Origin: CAYSDL01 sp964429875
GTDB lineage: Bacteria; Fidelibacterota; Marinisomatia; SCGC-AAA003-L08; D37C17
Length of the DNA stretch: 13,388 nucleotides
NCBI GenBank assembly: GCA_964429875.1
Contig: CAYSDL010000039.1
Location: 1-13,388, forward strand
Direction: 5' to 3'
Position numbers and translations under genes: made by a program. Under the pieces are notes generated by a model. The model made no database searches and was not told the origin of the DNA. It was given only the letters and a program-made list of their open reading frames with translations. Below, piece by piece: positions 1 through 8,389 of the stretch (the stretch's first letter is position 1; every line of letters starts with the position of its first letter).

Positions 1-1
1 G

Positions 2-75
2 CTCCGGCACCTGGACTCGAACCAGGGACACACGGATTAACAGTCCGTTGCTCTAACCAACTGAGCTATGCCGGA
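2..75 (-). tRNA. tRNA-Asn (anticodon GUU)
   Basis: Read on the minus strand, this 74-nt segment folds as a complete cloverleaf. The acceptor stem TCCGGCA/TGCCGGA has 7 perfect pairs and the discriminator base is G. The D stem is GCTC/GAGC, the anticodon stem ACGGA/TCCGT, and the T stem CCTGG/CCAGG with loop TTCGAGT. The anticodon loop CTGTTAA gives GTT (window 39-41), so it decodes Asn codons AAC and AAU. Position 1 reads C on this strand, so a genome-encoded CCA end may start at the edge, but the rest lies outside the window. It sits 55 bp downstream of the EF-G2-like gene in the same orientation. Confidence 0.97.
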
Positions 76-106
76 TTAAAAAACAACCTAATAATTTAAA
101 ACAATA

Positions 107-128
107 AATTTGTACAAAAATACAAATT
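107..128 (-). terminator. Weak AT-rich hairpin after the EF-G2-like gene
   Basis: A perfect inverted repeat (AATTTGTA, 6-nt loop, TACAAATT) begins 2 bp past the stop codon of the EF-G2-like gene. On the transcribed minus strand it is followed by a U-rich but interrupted stretch. The 8-bp stem has only two G:C pairs, so it would be a weak terminator. It could instead be an RNA 3' end or processing structure between the mRNA and the downstream tRNA-Asn. Confidence 0.3.
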
Positions 129-130
129 AT

Positions 131-2206
131 TTACTCTCCACTTGCTCGTGCAGTTTCGTATTCCTGTTTTATTTTTTCAGCTTCCATATGAGGCATATTT
201 TCATAGTGAGAAAACTCCTTACTAAACATACCCCTACCACTTGATATTGATTTAAGGGCTGTAGCATAATCATGCAAATTAGCTAATGGGACCTCCGCAT
301 TAATAACCTGAAAACCACCTTGACTTTCCATTCCACCAACCTTGCCTCTTCTTTGAGATATATCTCCCATTACATCACCCATTGCATCTTCAGGAACCTT
401 TATTTTTAATTTAAATATAGGCTCTAATAGAATAGGTCTAGCAGTTTTAAATGCATCAAAAAATGCATGTTTCCCCGCAATTTGAAAAGCCATATCATTA
501 GAATCTACTGGATGCATCTTTCCATCATAGAAATCTATTTTAACATCAACAACACTACAACCAGCTATAATTCCATCAGTACATAATGCATTAATTCCTT
601 TTTCAACTGATGGAACAAATCCTCTATCAACATTTTGACCTACTAATGAATTTGAAAAATCAATTCCGGATCCTCTCTCAGTAGGAGAAATTCTAAGCCA
701 GACCTCAGCAAACTGACCAGCTCCGCCTGACTGCTTTTTGTGCCTATACTTTGCATCAGAATTTGCTGTAATAGTTTCTCTAAAAGGGATTTTTGGTTTT
801 GATTTAAGCAAGCTAATATGGAATCTATCTTTAATTTTAGCTAAAATTAATTCTAAATGTAAATCTCCCTGTCCATTAATAATTGTTTCTTTAGTTTCTG
901 TATCAAATCCATAAACAAATGTAGGGTCTTCTTCATGGCACGATGAAAGTCCCATTGCCATTTTATCTTCATCTCCTCTAGATTCAGGCATTACTGAATA
1001 ATTTACATTATGTGATGGAAATGTCATTTCTTTAACTGAAACTTTTCTCTTTGGAGAACATAAACTATCCCCAGAATGAGTTCCTTTAAGTTTAAGTGCT
1101 GCTACTATATCTCCTGCTACTACAGTTCCAGCATCCTTCCTATTTTTACCATTCATAAAATATAATTGTCTTAATTTTTCACTTAAGTTTCTTGTAGTAT
1201 TTGAAATATCATCACCTGATTTAAGTGTTCCAGAATACAATCTAAAAAATGATAACTCTCCTACGTGTTCTTCACTCAAAGTTTTAAAGACTAAAGCACT
1301 CATGTTATTATCATTAATTTTAACTGCAACTTCTGAGCCCCCTTCATCTTTTGCTTTTATTTCTTCATGATCTGCAGCTGACGTCCCATACTTAGACATA
1401 AACTCAACTATACGTTTTGTCCCAACATTTTTTTCCCCAGCTGAACAAAATACTGGAATTAATCCATCCTTAATAGCAGTTTTAAGCCCACCTCTTAATT
1501 CATCTTCTGATAATTCTCCTTTATCAAAAAAAGTTTCTAATAAAGATTCATCTGATTCTGCAACCATTTCAATTAATTCATTATAACATGAGGAAAGTTT
1601 GTCACTCCAGTCACCATCAGCAGGCTTATTACTATAATTACCACTTACATCAAATTCAAGTATTTCTCTTTTTAGTACATCTGCTACTTGATTAAAACTT
1701 TCACCTTCATTTACTGGGAACATTACTGGGAAAACATTTCTTCCAAATCTATCTTTTAGTTTTGAAACAATTTCTTCAAATTTTGATAAGTCCCTATTAC
1801 ACATATTTATAATAAAATATTTTGAAACATTATTTTCTTCAGAATATTCCCAGGCTAATTCTGTCCCAACTTCAATACCTTCTGATGCATTAATCACAAT
1901 CCCTGCATTATCAACAACGTATAAAGCTGATTTCATTTCGCCAATAAAATCTAAATATCCTGGAGCATCAATAAGATTTATTTTTTTATCAAAGGATTCA
2001 AAATTTAACAAGGACATTGATATTGAATGACCTCTGTCTATTTCTTGTTTTCTATAATCTGATAATGTAGATCCACTTTGTATATCACCTGTTTTATGTA
2101 TTGATCCACCAGCAAGGGACATTGATTCTGCTAAACAAGTTTTACCAGAAGCTGCATGTCCTACTAAAGCTAAATTAATTATATTTTCACTCGTATAATC
2201 TTTCAT
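131..2206 (-). CDS. EF-G2-like translational GTPase (elongation factor G paralogue)
   Basis: This 691-aa protein has the EF-G domain order. The G domain comes first, with P-loop GHAASGKT at residues 16-23 and switch II DAPGYLDF at 80-87. Domain II lies around 300-390, domain III around 400-475, domain IV around 476-600 (KKQSGGAGQF; GKMHPVDSNDMAFQIA), and domain V runs to the end (RRGKVGGMESQGG). Length and motifs fit the EF-G2 paralogue family, as in Thermus EF-G-2, better than canonical FusA, which has GHVDHGKT and DTPGHVDF. Two points are odd: the guanine-specificity motif NKxD reads NMCN (134-137), and the switch II His is Tyr84. I chose ATG at 2206 because GAGAGG lies just upstream and the P-loop then sits about 15 residues in, as in the family. 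An in-frame TTG at 2266 would add 20 residues but has no Shine-Dalgarno. The cellular role of EF-G2 is not settled; a ribosome-associated GTPase is expected. Confidence 0.9.
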   Translation of the reverse strand: MKDYTSENIINLALVGHAASGKTCLAESMSLAGGSIHKTGDIQSGSTLSDYRKQEIDRGHSISMSLLNFESFDKKINLIDAPGYLDFIGEMKSALYVVDNAGIVINASEGIEVGTELAWEYSEENNVSKYFIINMCNRDLSKFEEIVSKLKDRFGRNVFPVMFPVNEGESFNQVADVLKREILEFDVSGNYSNKPADGDWSDKLSSCYNELIEMVAESDESLLETFFDKGELSEDELRGGLKTAIKDGLIPVFCSAGEKNVGTKRIVEFMSKYGTSAADHEEIKAKDEGGSEVAVKINDNNMSALVFKTLSEEHVGELSFFRLYSGTLKSGDDISNTTRNLSEKLRQLYFMNGKNRKDAGTVVAGDIVAALKLKGTHSGDSLCSPKRKVSVKEMTFPSHNVNYSVMPESRGDEDKMAMGLSSCHEEDPTFVYGFDTETKETIINGQGDLHLELILAKIKDRFHISLLKSKPKIPFRETITANSDAKYRHKKQSGGAGQFAEVWLRISPTERGSGIDFSNSLVGQNVDRGFVPSVEKGINALCTDGIIAGCSVVDVKIDFYDGKMHPVDSNDMAFQIAGKHAFFDAFKTARPILLEPIFKLKIKVPEDAMGDVMGDISQRRGKVGGMESQGGFQVINAEVPLANLHDYATALKSISSGRGMFSKEFSHYENMPHMEAEKIKQEYETARASGE

Positions 2207-2312
2207 AAGATCCTCTCTTAAATATTTACAAAATTCTCGCACAGAATGGGTGATAAAAGTAGCCAAAAATTATCTTTAATAACAAGGAATATATAAAAGA
2301 AGGAATTTTGAG

Positions 2313-3341
2313 TTATTTAGAAGAATTCTCTATTTTTTTCATAATATTTCTAACATCCTCGCTTTTATTAAGGTTAATAACTAGCGTTCTATCTTTAAGA
2401 TTAATAACAGCAATATTATCTAATCCAACAACTGCAGTTAATTTATTATGACTAATAATAAGATTATCTGAAGCATCATATGTAAGAGCATTCCCTTTGA
2501 TTACATTATTATTTTCAACTTTATCTAATAATGTAAATAATGCCATCCATGTACCAAGATCAGTCCATTCCAATGGAGATTGAACACAATATGCTTCTTT
2601 TGTTTTTTCCATGACAGCATAATCAATACTTTCACTTGGGAGATCGTTCCATATTTCATTTATTTCACTAAGTGATTTAATTTTAGAAAATAGTTTTCCA
2701 ATTTTTGGAGCATATGTATCTAGCTCATTAATCATTGTTTGTGCATTAAAGAAAAACATTCCACTATTCCATAAATTATTTTTATCTTTAATCAATTGAG
2801 ATGCTTTTTCAAGTGATGGCTTTTCTATAAATTTATTAATTCTAGTAATTTGATTTTCTTTATCTTCGTCTATATTAATGTATCCATAACTAGTCGATGG
2901 ATAATTTGGAGTCAGCCCTATTGTAACAATGCCTTGCTTATTATTAATTATAAAACTTTCTATATCCTTAATAGAACAATATAATTGTTCATTATTTTTT
3001 ATATAATGATCTGCAGGGTATATCCCAATTGTTGCATGATTATCAATATTCAAAATATGTTTAGTAGCTAAATAAATTGCAGGAGCTGTATTTTTGGGAT
3101 TAGGTTCATAAATTACATTTTCTAGATTTACTTCAGGAATCTGTTCTTTAATCTGATCTTTATATTTTTCAGATGTAATAATAAAAATTTTATCTTTAGA
3201 AGAAATATTCAACAATCTTTCGTAGGTTAAAAGTATAAGACTTTTATTATCAACCAACTTCAAAAATTGCTTGGGATTTTTCTCCGTACTCATTGGCCAA
3301 AATCTAGATCCAACACCACCAGCTATTATAACATGATACAT
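2313..3341 (-). CDS. manC: Mannose-1-phosphate guanylyltransferase (GDP-mannose pyrophosphorylase), short form
   Basis: This 342-aa cytoplasmic nucleotidyltransferase is predicted to make GDP-mannose and PPi from mannose-1-phosphate and GTP, for surface polysaccharide, lipopolysaccharide or glycosylation. The visible motifs are the N-terminal nucleotide-binding signature GGVGSRFWPMS with KQF (residues 8-26), EPNPKNTAPA (79-88), PADH (109-112), FIEKP (171-175), LWNSGMF (190-196), SIDYAVMEK (238-246) and EWTDLGTW (258-265). It ends shortly after the left-handed-helix region, so it lacks the C-terminal phosphomannose isomerase domain of the roughly 470-aa bifunctional type II enzymes. ATG at 3341 is preceded by AAAGGTAG, which overlaps the end of the upstream lipoprotein gene. 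The 10-bp spacing suggests translational coupling. The gene symbol is by family, as no polysaccharide cluster is visible nearby. Confidence 0.93.
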   Translation of the reverse strand: MYHVIIAGGVGSRFWPMSTEKNPKQFLKLVDNKSLILLTYERLLNISSKDKIFIITSEKYKDQIKEQIPEVNLENVIYEPNPKNTAPAIYLATKHILNIDNHATIGIYPADHYIKNNEQLYCSIKDIESFIINNKQGIVTIGLTPNYPSTSYGYINIDEDKENQITRINKFIEKPSLEKASQLIKDKNNLWNSGMFFFNAQTMINELDTYAPKIGKLFSKIKSLSEINEIWNDLPSESIDYAVMEKTKEAYCVQSPLEWTDLGTWMALFTLLDKVENNNVIKGNALTYDASDNLIISHNKLTAVVGLDNIAVINLKDRTLVINLNKSEDVRNIMKKIENSSK

Positions 3342-3351
3342 AACACTACCT

Positions 3352-4893
3352 TTAATTAACCCTAATCCTTAAACCTTCCATGTCCCATCTTGCTCTTATC
3401 TCAACAATATCATCATAGTAACCAAATCTTGCTGCATATTTTAAGGGTTCTAAAGTTCCGTTAAAATAACTTTCATTGATAAAATTAATATTTTCATAAG
3501 CCCACAACTGATATTTAGAAACATCTAAATTATAAAATCTAAAATCACCATACTTATCTATAGGGACTCTAAATTTATCTCCATTTTTAATATCAATGGC
3601 TTCAACTATAACTTCATTTTTCCCTTCATATATCACTTTACCAAAAATATTGCCTCCAATTTTTTTATCACTGTAATTTTCACTGTAGTTTATTGTAATT
3701 AGAGTGTCAAGCAATGTATTTTTATTACTACTGAGATCATTTATAGAAAAATTATCAATATGTATCTTACTATTATAATGATCAATAATTGGGATCTCAA
3801 CTATCATAGGATGAACAATTTTATATGATAATACTTTTTTGGTTGAATCATCATTAGTAATAGTAAAAACCTCATTATTTTCAATGATATTTACAGGCTC
3901 AGAAAAATTAATGATTGCCTTTCCTTGATCATAGTCTATGCTATCAATATATGGATTAGTGAAATCCTCGGGGAAATTTGTCAAGTAAACTTTTTTCCAT
4001 AATTTATAAGTTTCAATATTATTATTTAATTTTATATTAATATTTATCGAATCAAGAGAAAAATCATCATAAATAATATTTTGATCAAGCTGATTACTCA
4101 AAAAATCATTATTTATAATATATATATATTCTCCATCACTCATTTGTAATACGGCATAATTTTCATTCATAACATCTACTGATTTAATATTCTTTCTTAC
4201 AGCAGGCAAACTAAAATTAATATCATGATTGATAGTATTATCACTTATAATAATTTTGTCGGATGAAAAACCATAATTATAGATTTTAATGTCTTCTTTT
4301 AGATCAAGTATTCCTCCTTCAACTGCAGCAATAAAATATTCTCCATTATTAATATTGTTAAATTGATATTCATTTGAACTGTTATTTTCAGTTGTGCAGA
4401 TAAATTCTAAATTATTATTAATAATTTTATATAATCCTATTTGAGAAACATTATTCTTATCATGATTGAATAATTCTCCCCTTATCACACCATTTGGCAT
4501 TTGTTTTGACGTATTAAAAGTTAATGTTTTTCCATTACTAAGAATATTACCATGAAAATCACTAATATATCTTGATAACTTTATTTTGAAAATTTGATTA
4601 TTAGGCCACTTATCTTTTGGTTTTATTATAATCTTATTGTTATAGCTATTTATAACTAAATTAATTTCAGGGAAAACAGTTATAGATGATTTTACTGTTT
4701 TCGGATCTATCATTTCATTAAATAATACTTCTATACTCTGCTTTTCATTTAATTCAAATGTTCCATTTTGAGGAGTTATTCTTTTAATATAAGGGCCCTT
4801 AATATCTGTAGCGCCACCTGGCGGAGGAGATTGTACAGCACATGAAAAAAACAATCCACTAACCACCAATAGTATCTTTATATAAGTATTCAT
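3352..4893 (-). CDS. Lipoprotein with N-terminal bacterial Ig-like (Big_5-type) domain
   Basis: This 513-aa predicted lipoprotein starts with a short basic N-terminus and a hydrophobic stretch (residues 5-16) ending at FFSC, with Cys18 as the likely lipidated residue. The next residues, AVQSPPPGGATD then GP, match a lipoprotein family I know from Bacteroidota-like genomes. Residues about 33-128 resemble a Big_5/SbsA-type Ig-like domain: a PQNG turn, 'I.V.FNE.ID..TV', and a 'D..GN.L' turn before 'TLTFNT'. A second Ig-like strand set with 'INFSEPV' lies in the middle. The C-terminal part (GKVIYEG ... DKYGDFRFYNLDVSKYQLWAY) resembles a carboxypeptidase-regulatory-like beta fold. I chose ATG at 4893; an in-frame TTG at 4902 would add three residues. 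Neither has a clear Shine-Dalgarno. It is likely co-transcribed with the downstream guanylyltransferase gene. Its function is unknown; an outer-membrane-anchored structural or binding protein is a reasonable guess. Confidence 0.85.
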   Translation of the reverse strand: MNTYIKILLVVSGLFFSCAVQSPPPGGATDIKGPYIKRITPQNGTFELNEKQSIEVLFNEMIDPKTVKSSITVFPEINLVINSYNNKIIIKPKDKWPNNQIFKIKLSRYISDFHGNILSNGKTLTFNTSKQMPNGVIRGELFNHDKNNVSQIGLYKIINNNLEFICTTENNSSNEYQFNNINNGEYFIAAVEGGILDLKEDIKIYNYGFSSDKIIISDNTINHDINFSLPAVRKNIKSVDVMNENYAVLQMSDGEYIYIINNDFLSNQLDQNIIYDDFSLDSININIKLNNNIETYKLWKKVYLTNFPEDFTNPYIDSIDYDQGKAIINFSEPVNIIENNEVFTITNDDSTKKVLSYKIVHPMIVEIPIIDHYNSKIHIDNFSINDLSSNKNTLLDTLITINYSENYSDKKIGGNIFGKVIYEGKNEVIVEAIDIKNGDKFRVPIDKYGDFRFYNLDVSKYQLWAYENINFINESYFNGTLEPLKYAARFGYYDDIVEIRARWDMEGLRIRVN

Positions 4894-4924
4894 AATTATC
4901 AATATTAGAAATATTTATTTTGAT

Positions 4925-4932
4925 ATTATAAT
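4925..4932. promoter_or_regulatory. Candidate shared symmetric -10 element
   Basis: The 8-bp palindrome ATTATAAT places a perfect TATAAT on both strands, in the 82-bp gap between the divergent lipoprotein gene and yqgE-like gene. The implied start points give leaders of roughly 25 nt for the minus gene and 37 nt for the plus gene. No convincing -35 box sits at the right spacing on either side, and the region is almost entirely A/T, so chance occurrence is quite possible. Confidence 0.3.
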
Positions 4933-4975
4933 AATTTTTTTTGTATTTAATTTGATTGATTATTTAAATTAAAAC

Positions 4976-5530
4976 ATGGCTATCAAAGAAATAAACAATC
5001 ATTTCCTAATAGCAACTCCAAGCTTAAATGATAGTATATTTAAAAAATCTATAATTCTGCTTTGTGATCATAGTAATAAAGGATCAATGGGGTTAATATT
5101 AAATAAACCTATGACTGAAGATAAAAATAAATCTTTATTTATTGATACAATTTTTGATGGAACAGTAGAAAATACAAAAATATATTTTGGAGGCCCAGTT
5201 GATTTAAATACATGTTTTATATTACATGATTCAAGCTACCTAACTAAAGAAACTTTACAAATATCTAATGATATATCACTTACATCTAATAATAAAATAA
5301 TTAATGATTTAAAAAATGGGATGGGTCCAAATTCTTATCGATTAAATATAGGTTATGCTGGTTGGAGTGCTGGTCAGCTTGAAAATGAATTAAAAAATGG
5401 AGATTGGTTACTTGCTCCAGCTAATCATGAAATGATATTTAATGTTCCTGATAATGAAATGTGGTCATATTCCACTAAAACACTCGGCTTAAATATTCAG
5501 GACATCTGTGGCCCAGCAGGCGATGCCTAG
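4976..5530 (+). CDS. yqgE: YqgE/AlgH family protein (UPF0301)
   Basis: This 184-aa soluble protein has the usual length of the YqgE/AlgH (DUF179) family. The family landmarks are in order: FLIATPSLNDSIFKKSII (10-27), GSMGLILNKP (36-45), YFGGPVDL (70-77), then GYAGWSAGQLENEL (126-139) followed by GDWLLAPA (142-149). It has no signal peptide or membrane segment. The molecular function of the family is not firmly established; in Pseudomonas, AlgH has been linked to alginate regulation, which should not be carried over here. The start is the first ATG, lying before the conserved N-terminal strand, with no obvious Shine-Dalgarno. It is a single-gene unit, divergent from the lipoprotein gene and ending 7 bp from the convergent TldE-like gene. 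Confidence 0.93.
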   Translation: MAIKEINNHFLIATPSLNDSIFKKSIILLCDHSNKGSMGLILNKPMTEDKNKSLFIDTIFDGTVENTKIYFGGPVDLNTCFILHDSSYLTKETLQISNDISLTSNNKIINDLKNGMGPNSYRLNIGYAGWSAGQLENELKNGDWLLAPANHEMIFNVPDNEMWSYSTKTLGLNIQDICGPAGDA

Positions 5531-5537
5531 ATTTACT

Positions 5538-6860
5538 TTATAAAGTTAGAGAAAAAGAAGACAACATTATTCCAGGGCAATACGTTCCACCTAAACTTCT
5601 ACCATCATAAGTTCCTACGTTAGGAACAAGATGCAACTTATTAGTACTTTCCTCTAAATTATCACCAAATATATTATAGATAGTATCATCAAATCTCATA
5701 TTATCAATAGGTGCAATAATTTCTCCATTTTCTACCCAAAAACATGCATATCTTGTCATGCCTGTAATTCGTCCTCCAATTCTGTCGCTCCAATTCAAAT
5801 AGTGAAGATTTGAAAGATAAACACCTTGATCAATATTACTTAAAATCTCATTTTCATTTAAATTTCCAGCTGACATTATTGGAGCCCTGAGCCCTTCATC
5901 ACTTGATGCATAATTAGTTGGGATATCGTATTCTTTTTCAGTTCTAGAACTAACTAGTGTATTTTTTAAAGTACCCGCAACAATTAATGGTAAATTTTCA
6001 GGGGCGACCTCACCCATTCCATTAAATCTAGGAACCATTCCATTACTGAAATCTTCACTAAGAGTAAAGCATGGGGATAATTTTGATTCTAAATTTTTTA
6101 ATTTAATGAGTGAGCTATCTCCTTGCTGAATCGATGCCTCACTAATACCTCCCCAAGAAAGCATACTAAGTAAATCTGAAACACCATCAGGAGCAATATA
6201 AGTTCTATAATCTCCTGGATCTATTTTAACAGGGTCTTTATACATTAACTCTAATTTTTTCTTTGAACCTTCAATAAAACTTTCATATTCATCTTGATTC
6301 CAATTAGTTCCAGCATAACAAGCTTTTACCATTTTTTTAGATGGTGTAATAAGCGAGTAATCGAGTCCATAAGTTTCTGTCTCAAACCAATGTTCAAGGC
6401 CTAGAGAATTTGCGTTACCTGAAAATATTCTTCCTGATGCCCAAATCCCTGTAAGATCAACTCCTTGCATAATAGGGAGAAGATTATCGACTGAGCTTTT
6501 ATTATCAATAAGATTCCCAGAATATATTTCTTTAGAAGAATCTGATAACTTAGGCATAACAATAAATGGATCTTCAGGCATATAGTTGATGTTTTCTCTT
6601 AATTTTTCAAGGTAGCTTGAAATAATTAGTTTATCCCTATCTTCTATTCCAGTTAATGTCATTGATATAGAGGTTCTTCTATTATTATAAATTAATATCA
6701 TTGAAAAAGACATATCATCTATTAAGCCGGTTTGTCTTACCTTAGAATTATTAAACCTAATAAATTGACTGTTTTCTCCTTCGATATTTGTAATTAATGT
6801 TTCTTTATTAGAAAGAAGAGAAAAAATATAATGATTTAATATTGAAAAATATTTATCCAT
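5538..6860 (-). CDS. TldD/PmbA family protein, non-catalytic (TldE-like) subunit
   Basis: This 440-aa protein is from the modulator-of-gyrase (TldD/PmbA) family and is the likely partner of the protease subunit encoded just upstream. It has no HEXXXH motif, as expected for the TldE/PmbA half of the heterodimer. Family resemblance is clearest at the C-terminus: GGRITGMTRYACFW, an ENGEI strand, PIDNMRFDD and the final GTYDGRSLGGTYCPG segment. In E. coli the TldD-TldE complex is a cytoplasmic metalloprotease that degrades unfolded peptides, matures microcin B17 and removes the CcdA antitoxin. Here only general peptide cleavage can be inferred. ATG at 6860 follows the upstream stop by 2 bp, and a strong GGAGGTG lies inside the end of the upstream gene, so the two are translationally coupled. 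Confidence 0.88.
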   Translation of the reverse strand: MDKYFSILNHYIFSLLSNKETLITNIEGENSQFIRFNNSKVRQTGLIDDMSFSMILIYNNRRTSISMTLTGIEDRDKLIISSYLEKLRENINYMPEDPFIVMPKLSDSSKEIYSGNLIDNKSSVDNLLPIMQGVDLTGIWASGRIFSGNANSLGLEHWFETETYGLDYSLITPSKKMVKACYAGTNWNQDEYESFIEGSKKKLELMYKDPVKIDPGDYRTYIAPDGVSDLLSMLSWGGISEASIQQGDSSLIKLKNLESKLSPCFTLSEDFSNGMVPRFNGMGEVAPENLPLIVAGTLKNTLVSSRTEKEYDIPTNYASSDEGLRAPIMSAGNLNENEILSNIDQGVYLSNLHYLNWSDRIGGRITGMTRYACFWVENGEIIAPIDNMRFDDTIYNIFGDNLEESTNKLHLVPNVGTYDGRSLGGTYCPGIMLSSFSLTL

Positions 6861-6862
6861 AA

Positions 6863-8287
6863 TTAAGCACCTCCAAATACTTCTACATTTTCAAATAAAC
6901 AAGCAGGAGAAGCATGACCAACCCTTACCCCTTGATTAGGTTCACCTTTACCGCAATAAGGAGTACCATAAACATCAAAACTATCGTTATTCCCAACCAT
7001 TTTTAAACTATTCCAAAATGGCGTAGATATTGCCCTATAATTTGGGTTTTTAACTGTTTTAGTTAATTTTCCATTTTCAATTAATTGTGCATATTCACAT
7101 CCAAATTGAAATTTATTTCTAAAATCGTCAATTGACCATGAACGATTTGTTCTCATAAAAATTCCTCTTTTAACTGATGATATCATTTCATCAACAGTTG
7201 AAGAGCCTGGTTCTAAATTCAAGTTTGCCATTCTATCAATTGGCGCTCTATTCCAAGAACATGCCCTGACATTTGCAACGCCATCAATACTTGATCTTTC
7301 TTGACTTTCAAGGCCACCTAAACCTCTTAGAAGTTTTCCTTCTTTAATGATATATTCTTTTGTTGCTTTATTCCCCGTATCATCATAACCGTAAGAAGCA
7401 AATTCATTTTCAATTGTTGGATCAAAGGTTATATTCATAATATTTGAACCATATTGGAGTTTTCCAAAATCCTCTAAATTCACAAAACTCCATCCTGCAT
7501 AATTTCTTTCATCTCCTAAAATTCTATCGACTTCTAATGCATGTCCTATACTTTCATGAATTTGAAGTAACATTTGATCTGAATGTAAAATAAGATTCAT
7601 AGTTTCATTTGGACATTCTTCTGCAGATAAAAGTTCAACTGCTTCCTTGCATATAGAATCACATCTTTGTATAACTGAATCTTTACTAAATACTTCCATC
7701 CCTGCCTGTTGGCATTGATCGGTATAAGACCTACTCTGTATTATATTTCCATCTTGTGCAATAGCCCTATACCCAGGACCAACATACATAAACTCTTGCT
7801 CTAAATCACTTCCATTTGTTGAAACAAAACGCATTTTCATATTTACTAAACGAGCCATAGAAATGGCTGAAACAATTTTATCAGATCCTTTTAAAACTTT
7901 GTTTGAAGATATTAATGTATCCATTAATTCATCTAAAGGTAAATTTTTAATTTTATATGGGGAACTATAAGAACCAGCTGATGCAGGTCGAACTTTCTTT
8001 GTAAATGGAAATACTGAATATTTGGATGCACTAGAAGCAACTTCACATGCTTTTTCTGCTGCTCTTATTATAGAAGACTCTTCAAGAACATGAGTACCAT
8101 AATATCCAAATTGTCCATCAACTAAAACCTCTACCATAATACCATGATCTACAAATGTACTATCTGATTCAGGATTAAGATCCCTTATGACTCTATAGGT
8201 TGTTGTTTCATCTACTTCTCTTAATCCAATCCAATCAGCCTTAACATTTATATTAGAAAGAATTTTTTTCAGATCTAAACTATCCAT
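6863..8287 (-). CDS. tldD: TldD-type metalloprotease, catalytic subunit
   Basis: This 474-aa protein carries the TldD-type zinc motif HEXXXH as HESIGH (residues 244-249), followed by ALEVDRILGDERNYAG. The later family segments RAPIDRMANLNLEPG (347-361), the FQFGCEYAQLIENGKL region (394-409) and GTPYCGKGEPNQ (441-452) are all present. Cys445 is the likely third zinc ligand by analogy with E. coli TldD. No signal peptide is seen, so cytoplasmic action is expected, cutting small or unfolded peptides together with the TldE-like partner. I chose ATG at 8287 because AAAGGTG lies 7 nt upstream. An in-frame GTG at 8296 overlaps that Shine-Dalgarno and would add three residues. The gene diverges from the peptide importer operon, which suggests linked peptide metabolism. 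Confidence 0.93.
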   Translation of the reverse strand: MDSLDLKKILSNINVKADWIGLREVDETTTYRVIRDLNPESDSTFVDHGIMVEVLVDGQFGYYGTHVLEESSIIRAAEKACEVASSASKYSVFPFTKKVRPASAGSYSSPYKIKNLPLDELMDTLISSNKVLKGSDKIVSAISMARLVNMKMRFVSTNGSDLEQEFMYVGPGYRAIAQDGNIIQSRSYTDQCQQAGMEVFSKDSVIQRCDSICKEAVELLSAEECPNETMNLILHSDQMLLQIHESIGHALEVDRILGDERNYAGWSFVNLEDFGKLQYGSNIMNITFDPTIENEFASYGYDDTGNKATKEYIIKEGKLLRGLGGLESQERSSIDGVANVRACSWNRAPIDRMANLNLEPGSSTVDEMISSVKRGIFMRTNRSWSIDDFRNKFQFGCEYAQLIENGKLTKTVKNPNYRAISTPFWNSLKMVGNNDSFDVYGTPYCGKGEPNQGVRVGHASPACLFENVEVFGGA

Positions 8288-8303
8288 ACTATTCACCTTT
8301 TTG

Positions 8304-8320
8304 TTAAGTTGATAACTTAA
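8304..8320. repeat. Perfect inverted repeat in the tldD leader
   Basis: TTAAGTT, a 3-nt centre (GAT), and AACTTAA form a 7-bp perfect inverted repeat. In the tldD mRNA it would sit a few nucleotides upstream of the AAAGGTG Shine-Dalgarno, directly after a run of eight U. Because the U-run precedes the stem in that direction, it is not an intrinsic terminator for tldD. An operator half-site pair or a weak leader hairpin are both possible. Confidence 0.35.
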
Positions 8321-8359
8321 AAAAAATAACTTAATAAACCTCTGAAATAACGATAAATA

Positions 8360-8389
8360 TTGATAAATTTACCTCACTCAATTTATATA
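8360..8389 (+). promoter_or_regulatory. Candidate sigma70-like promoter of the peptide importer operon
   Basis: TTGATA (8360-8365) and TATATA (8384-8389) are separated by 18 bp, about 20 bp upstream of the solute-binding protein's start codon. Transcription from it would begin near 8396 and leave a very short leader carrying GGAG (8402-8405) before ATG at 8410. This is by consensus only; the region is AT-rich and the short leader is a weakness. A Bacteroidota-type promoter (TAnnTTTG) was not evident. Confidence 0.4.

Noticed and set aside
2207..2266. In-frame 20-residue N-terminal extension of the EF-G2-like protein from a TTG codon
   Set aside because: No Shine-Dalgarno precedes the TTG, while ATG at 2206 has GAGAGG at good spacing and gives the family's usual distance to the P-loop.
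5535..5546. 12-bp perfect palindrome ACTTTATAAAGT at the junction of the convergent yqgE-like and TldE-like genes, considered as a bidirectional terminator
   Set aside because: There is no loop, no G:C-rich stem and no flanking T-run, and it overlaps the end of the TldE-like coding sequence. A chance AT palindrome is the simpler reading.
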